A stretch of 64,000 nt of DNA from the NCBI GenBank assembly GCA_964494505.1, contig CAZBRO010000009.1, positions 1-64,000 on the forward strand, written 5' to 3'. The position numbers were made by a program, and so were the translations under genes. Every line of letters starts with the position of its first letter. The first letter of the stretch is position 1. The DNA is from CAIYRG01 sp964494505 (GTDB lineage Bacteria; Pseudomonadota; Alphaproteobacteria; Micropepsales; Micropepsaceae). The notes beneath the pieces were generated by a model. The model saw only the letters and a list, made by a program, of their open reading frames with translations, searched no databases and had not been told where the DNA came from. Below are positions 61,120-64,000 of this stretch, in pieces.

Positions 61120-62538
61120 TTATTTGCTCGCCGCTACGTCAAGCGCCGCGCTCCAGGTGAATTCCGCAAGCCGGTAGAGAGAGGTTTCCGGAAGCCGCTC
61201 GACATCGCTGTGCGCGCCGTAATTGATCGTGTCGCTTTCGCTCGCAGGCGGCCCGATCCCATAGGCCTGAACTCCTTTGGCGCGCAGCTGCGCCATGTCG
61301 GTGGCGCCCGTCATCATGACCGGAAGCACTGTGGCGCCGGGATACAGGCGTTTGCTTGCCCGTTCGAGCGCCGCATACATCTCCGAATCGAGCCGTGACG
61401 GGGGGCCCACCGGCCGCAGATTGGCCGTGATCGGCACCACCGTCACGGCGGAATCGCCGATGATGCGGGTCATCTCCGCGAACAGCTTGGGCATGTCTTC
61501 GTCGGGCAGCGCACGGATGTCGAAGGTCGCCTCGGCTTCCGACGGGATGACGTTGGGGCCTACGCCCGCTTTCAGCAGGGTCGGAACAATCGAGGTGCGG
61601 AGCATCGAATAGCGTTGCGGCTCGTGCTCGGCGAGATAGGTCTGAACGCCTTGCGCCTTCGCGGGATCCAGGAGCGCGCGATAACGCGCCGCATTTTCGG
61701 GCGGGCTGACGCTGGCCAATTTCTCGAAATAGAGCCGCGTCGTCTCGTTCAGGCGCATCGGCGTCTGCCAGGCGCCGATTCTGGCGATGGCATCCGAAAG
61801 ATGGATCAGCGGGTTGTCGAGGCGCGGGACCGAACCGTGTCCGGAGGTGCCGGTGGCGACCAGCCGGGCCCGGCGCGGCACTTTCTCGGTGGTCTCGATT
61901 TCGACGACGCTCACTCGGCCGTTCTCGATGGTCGCGCCGCCGCCTTCGGTCAGCGCGAATTCCGAATCGATCTCGTCGAAATGCTGGTTCACCATGAAAT
62001 TGATGCCGACACCCTCGGGATCGGCTTCCTCGCCCGATTCCGCGAGGAAGACGATGTCGCGATCCAGATGCGCGCCGAGCCGTTTGGCGAGCAGCATCGT
62101 CATGAGGTTCGCGGTGAGCTTGTCCTTGTCGTCGCTGGTGCCGCGGCCCCAGATGTAGCCGTCCTTCGCGACGGCGCCGAAGGGATCGACCGGCCATTTC
62201 TCGCGCTGCACGCCGACCACGTCGGTATGGGCCATCAGCAGGATCGGACGCTTCTTGCCGTTGCCCTTAATGCGGGCGACCAGATTGGCGCGTGCAGGGT
62301 TGAGCGCAAAGGTCTTGACGGGGATGTCTTCGGCCTCGAACACCGACTTCAGGTAATCGACCGCTTTCGTTTCGTTGCCCGGCGGAGAGCCGGTGTCGAT
62401 CTGCACAAGGGCGCGGTAATGGCGAAGCGTCTCGGCCTGTTGGGCCGTCCAGTCCACAGCCGGAATCTCGGCCATGGCCGAAGATGCCATCATGGCGAGC
62501 GCGGCAGATAGCGCCGCTGTTGGAAAGGACGTCCGCAT
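61120..62538 (-). CDS. Secreted M20-family metallopeptidase
   Basis: 472 residues with a signal peptide (cleavage near SSAMAEIP). The two-zinc site is intact: His in LMAHTDVVG, Asp in GRGTSDDKDK, the catalytic and bridging Glu pair in ESGEEADPEG, and a C-terminal His in NYGAHSDVERLPE. A dimerisation (lid) domain sits between. M20 members cleave dipeptides or acyl-amino acids; which one is open. The PEBP genes follow on the same strand, but a 76-base gap leaves co-transcription uncertain. Confidence 0.94.
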   Translation of the reverse strand: MRTSFPTAALSAALAMMASSAMAEIPAVDWTAQQAETLRHYRALVQIDTGSPPGNETKAVDYLKSVFEAEDIPVKTFALNPARANLVARIKGNGKKRPILLMAHTDVVGVQREKWPVDPFGAVAKDGYIWGRGTSDDKDKLTANLMTMLLAKRLGAHLDRDIVFLAESGEEADPEGVGINFMVNQHFDEIDSEFALTEGGGATIENGRVSVVEIETTEKVPRRARLVATGTSGHGSVPRLDNPLIHLSDAIARIGAWQTPMRLNETTRLYFEKLASVSPPENAARYRALLDPAKAQGVQTYLAEHEPQRYSMLRTSIVPTLLKAGVGPNVIPSEAEATFDIRALPDEDMPKLFAEMTRIIGDSAVTVVPITANLRPVGPPSRLDSEMYAALERASKRLYPGATVLPVMMTGATDMAQLRAKGVQAYGIGPPASESDTINYGAHSDVERLPETSLYRLAEFTWSAALDVAASK

Positions 62539-62566
62539 GTGAGCGCTCCGTAAGAGTCTCCTTATA

Positions 62567-62597
62567 GCAGAAAGGGCGCGGTTCGATCCGCGCCCTT
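62567..62597 (-). terminator. Terminator of glnA
   Basis: A 10-bp stem AAGGGCGCGG/CCGCGCCCTT with loop TTCGAT (62572-62597), followed on the minus strand by TTTCTGCT. It is 26 bases past the glnA stop and separates it from the M20 gene. Confidence 0.85.
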
Positions 62598-62622
62598 CCG
62601 ACTTTTCCGACTTTCGCAGCCG

Positions 62623-64000
62623 TCAGACCGAATAATACATCTTGAACTCGACCGGATGCGGCGTGTGCTCGAAAGCATAGACCTCGGTCATCTTCAGCTC
62701 GATATACGAATCGATGAAGTCGTCGCTGAACACGCCGCCCTTCTTCAGGAAGGCGCGGTCGGCATCGAGATGGCTGAGCGCGTCGCGCAACGACCCGCAC
62801 ACCTGCGGCACGTCCTTCAGTTCTTCCGGCGGCAGCGCGTAGAGGTCCTTGTCCATCGGCTCGCCCGGATGGATCTTGTTTTCGATGCCGTCGATGCCGG
62901 CCATCAGCATGGAAGCATAGGCGAGATACGGGTTCGCGCCCGGATCGGGGAAACGCACTTCCACGCGCTTGGCCTTCGGGCCCTGGCCGAACGGAATGCG
63001 GCAAGAAGCCGAACGGTTGCGCGCCGAATAGGCCAGCAGCACCGGGGCCTCGAAGCCCGGGATCAGCCGCTTGTACGAATTGGTCAGCGGGTTGGTGAAG
63101 GCGTTCAGCGCCTTGGCGTGTTTGATGATGCCGCCGATGTAATAGAGGCACATGTCGGACAGGTCGGCGTAGCCATTGCCGGCAAAGAGGGGCTTGCCCT
63201 CCTTCCAGATCGACTGGTGCACATGCATGCCCGAGCCATTGTCGCCATAGATGGGCTTCGGCATGAAGGTCGCCGTCTTGCCGTAGGACTGGGCGACCTG
63301 ATGGATCACGTATTTGTAGATCTGCATATTGTCGCCGCACTTGGTCAGCGTGTTGAACTTGAAGCCAAGTTCGTGCTGGGCGGTGGCGACTTCATGGTGA
63401 TGTTTTTCGGGCTTGATGCCCATGTCGCCCATGATGGCGAGCATTTCGGAGCGTATGTCCTGCGCGGAATCGACCGGCGGGACGGGGAAATAGCCGCCCT
63501 TGACCGCGGGCCGGTGGCCGAGATTGCCGCTTTCATATTCGGTGCCGGTGTTGTAGGCGCCTTCCACCGCGTCGATGAAGTAGAAGCCTTTGTTCATGCC
63601 GACGTCGAAGCGCACATCATCGAAGATGAAGAATTCCGCTTCCGGGCCGAAATAGGCCGTATCGCCGATGCCGGTGGATTGCAGATATTTCTCGGCGCCG
63701 AGCGAGATCGAACGCGGGCAGCGATTATAGGGCGCGCCCGTCAGCGGCTCGTGAATGTTGCAGTTGATCGCCAGCGTCGTCTGCGCGAAGAAAGGGTCGA
63801 TGACCGCCGTATCGGGATCGGGCATCAGGGTCATGTCGGATTCATTGATCGCCTTCCAGCCGGCGATGGACGAACCGTCGAACATCGTGCCTTGGCTGAA
63901 GAGATCCTCATCGATCATGGAAAGATCGAAGGTGACGTGCTGCCACTTCCCGCGCGGGTCGGTGAAGCGCAGGTCGACGAATTTGACTTCCTTGTCCTTG
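62623..64000 (-). CDS. glnA: Glutamine synthetase type I, 5' end cut by window
   Basis: 458 codons seen; about a dozen N-terminal residues lie outside. It makes glutamine from glutamate and ammonia. The open end reads KDKEVKFVDLRFTDPRGKWQ as in GSI, then FDGSSIAGWKAINESDM (the Asp50-type loop), GPEAEFFIFDDVRFD, and the catalytic loop. DLYALPPEE carries the Tyr that adenylyltransferase modifies, so the enzyme is probably regulated by adenylylation. The C-terminus ends FEHTPHPVEFKMYYSV. The gene runs out of the window at 64000. Confidence 0.97.
   Translation of the reverse strand, partial: KDKEVKFVDLRFTDPRGKWQHVTFDLSMIDEDLFSQGTMFDGSSIAGWKAINESDMTLMPDPDTAVIDPFFAQTTLAINCNIHEPLTGAPYNRCPRSISLGAEKYLQSTGIGDTAYFGPEAEFFIFDDVRFDVGMNKGFYFIDAVEGAYNTGTEYESGNLGHRPAVKGGYFPVPPVDSAQDIRSEMLAIMGDMGIKPEKHHHEVATAQHELGFKFNTLTKCGDNMQIYKYVIHQVAQSYGKTATFMPKPIYGDNGSGMHVHQSIWKEGKPLFAGNGYADLSDMCLYYIGGIIKHAKALNAFTNPLTNSYKRLIPGFEAPVLLAYSARNRSASCRIPFGQGPKAKRVEVRFPDPGANPYLAYASMLMAGIDGIENKIHPGEPMDKDLYALPPEELKDVPQVCGSLRDALSHLDADRAFLKKGGVFSDDFIDSYIELKMTEVYAFEHTPHPVEFKMYYSV

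Overview
The window reads as GC-rich chromosomal DNA of an alphaproteobacterium. The evidence is an iscR-led SUF operon with the gene order of that class, a bactofilin plus LmdC-type peptidase pair, FixL/FixJ-like regulators, a NodW-like response regulator, and a release factor 2 that starts with the residues MRAE. Many small secreted proteins (DUF6152, YVTN propellers, Kelch, PEBP, cupins) recall soil lineages, but I cannot place the genus. I see no insertion sequence, phage, CRISPR array, rRNA or tRNA gene.

Layout. 1-551: 3' part of an octapeptide-repeat protein, cut by the window edge. 0.96-5.7 kb: Mg2+ P-type ATPase divergent from a FixL/FixJ-like pair. 5.7-21 kb: an envelope and transport island with a Kelch gene pair, a YVTN propeller leading a MacAB-like ABC exporter operon, a VWA protein, a PKHD hydroxylase beside a large TonB receptor, a second YVTN propeller, and a convergent OmpR-type regulator and histidine kinase. 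A 20-bp box (ATTG-N8-CAAY core) recurs upstream of both YVTN genes and the regulator, so the island may be one regulon. 21-24.2 kb: small proteins, a NarL-type regulator, and a secreted cupin plus secreted VOC protein. 24.2-37.6 kb: mostly housekeeping, including prfB with its programmed frameshift, O-methyltransferase, bactofilin/M23, peroxiredoxin, AsmA-like protein, tyrS, anmK, a 16-TPR protein and a hydrolase.

37.8-45.5 kb is a compact Fe-S assembly operon (iscR, IscS-like desulfurase, sufB, C, D, S, U, a SufT-like gene, sufA) whose genes mostly overlap by 1-4 bases. It sits behind a good sigma70-type promoter embedded in an IscR-like box. 45.5-54.2 kb holds small envelope proteins, a diguanylate cyclase, a DEAD-box helicase, a seven-repeat Cys-rich secreted protein, and a mostly gene-free stretch with several hairpins.

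54.2-64 kb: parE, a divergent gene, a DivJ/PleC-like kinase, DUF6152, secreted PEBP paralogues, an M20 peptidase and glnA (5' end cut off). The gene divergent from parE (56413-57099) is the most novel item. It carries a Thr-x5-Cys plus His arrangement (T131, C137, H153) like the catalytic residues of the glutamine-deamidase toxins BLF1 and CNF1, in a protein otherwise unlike either.
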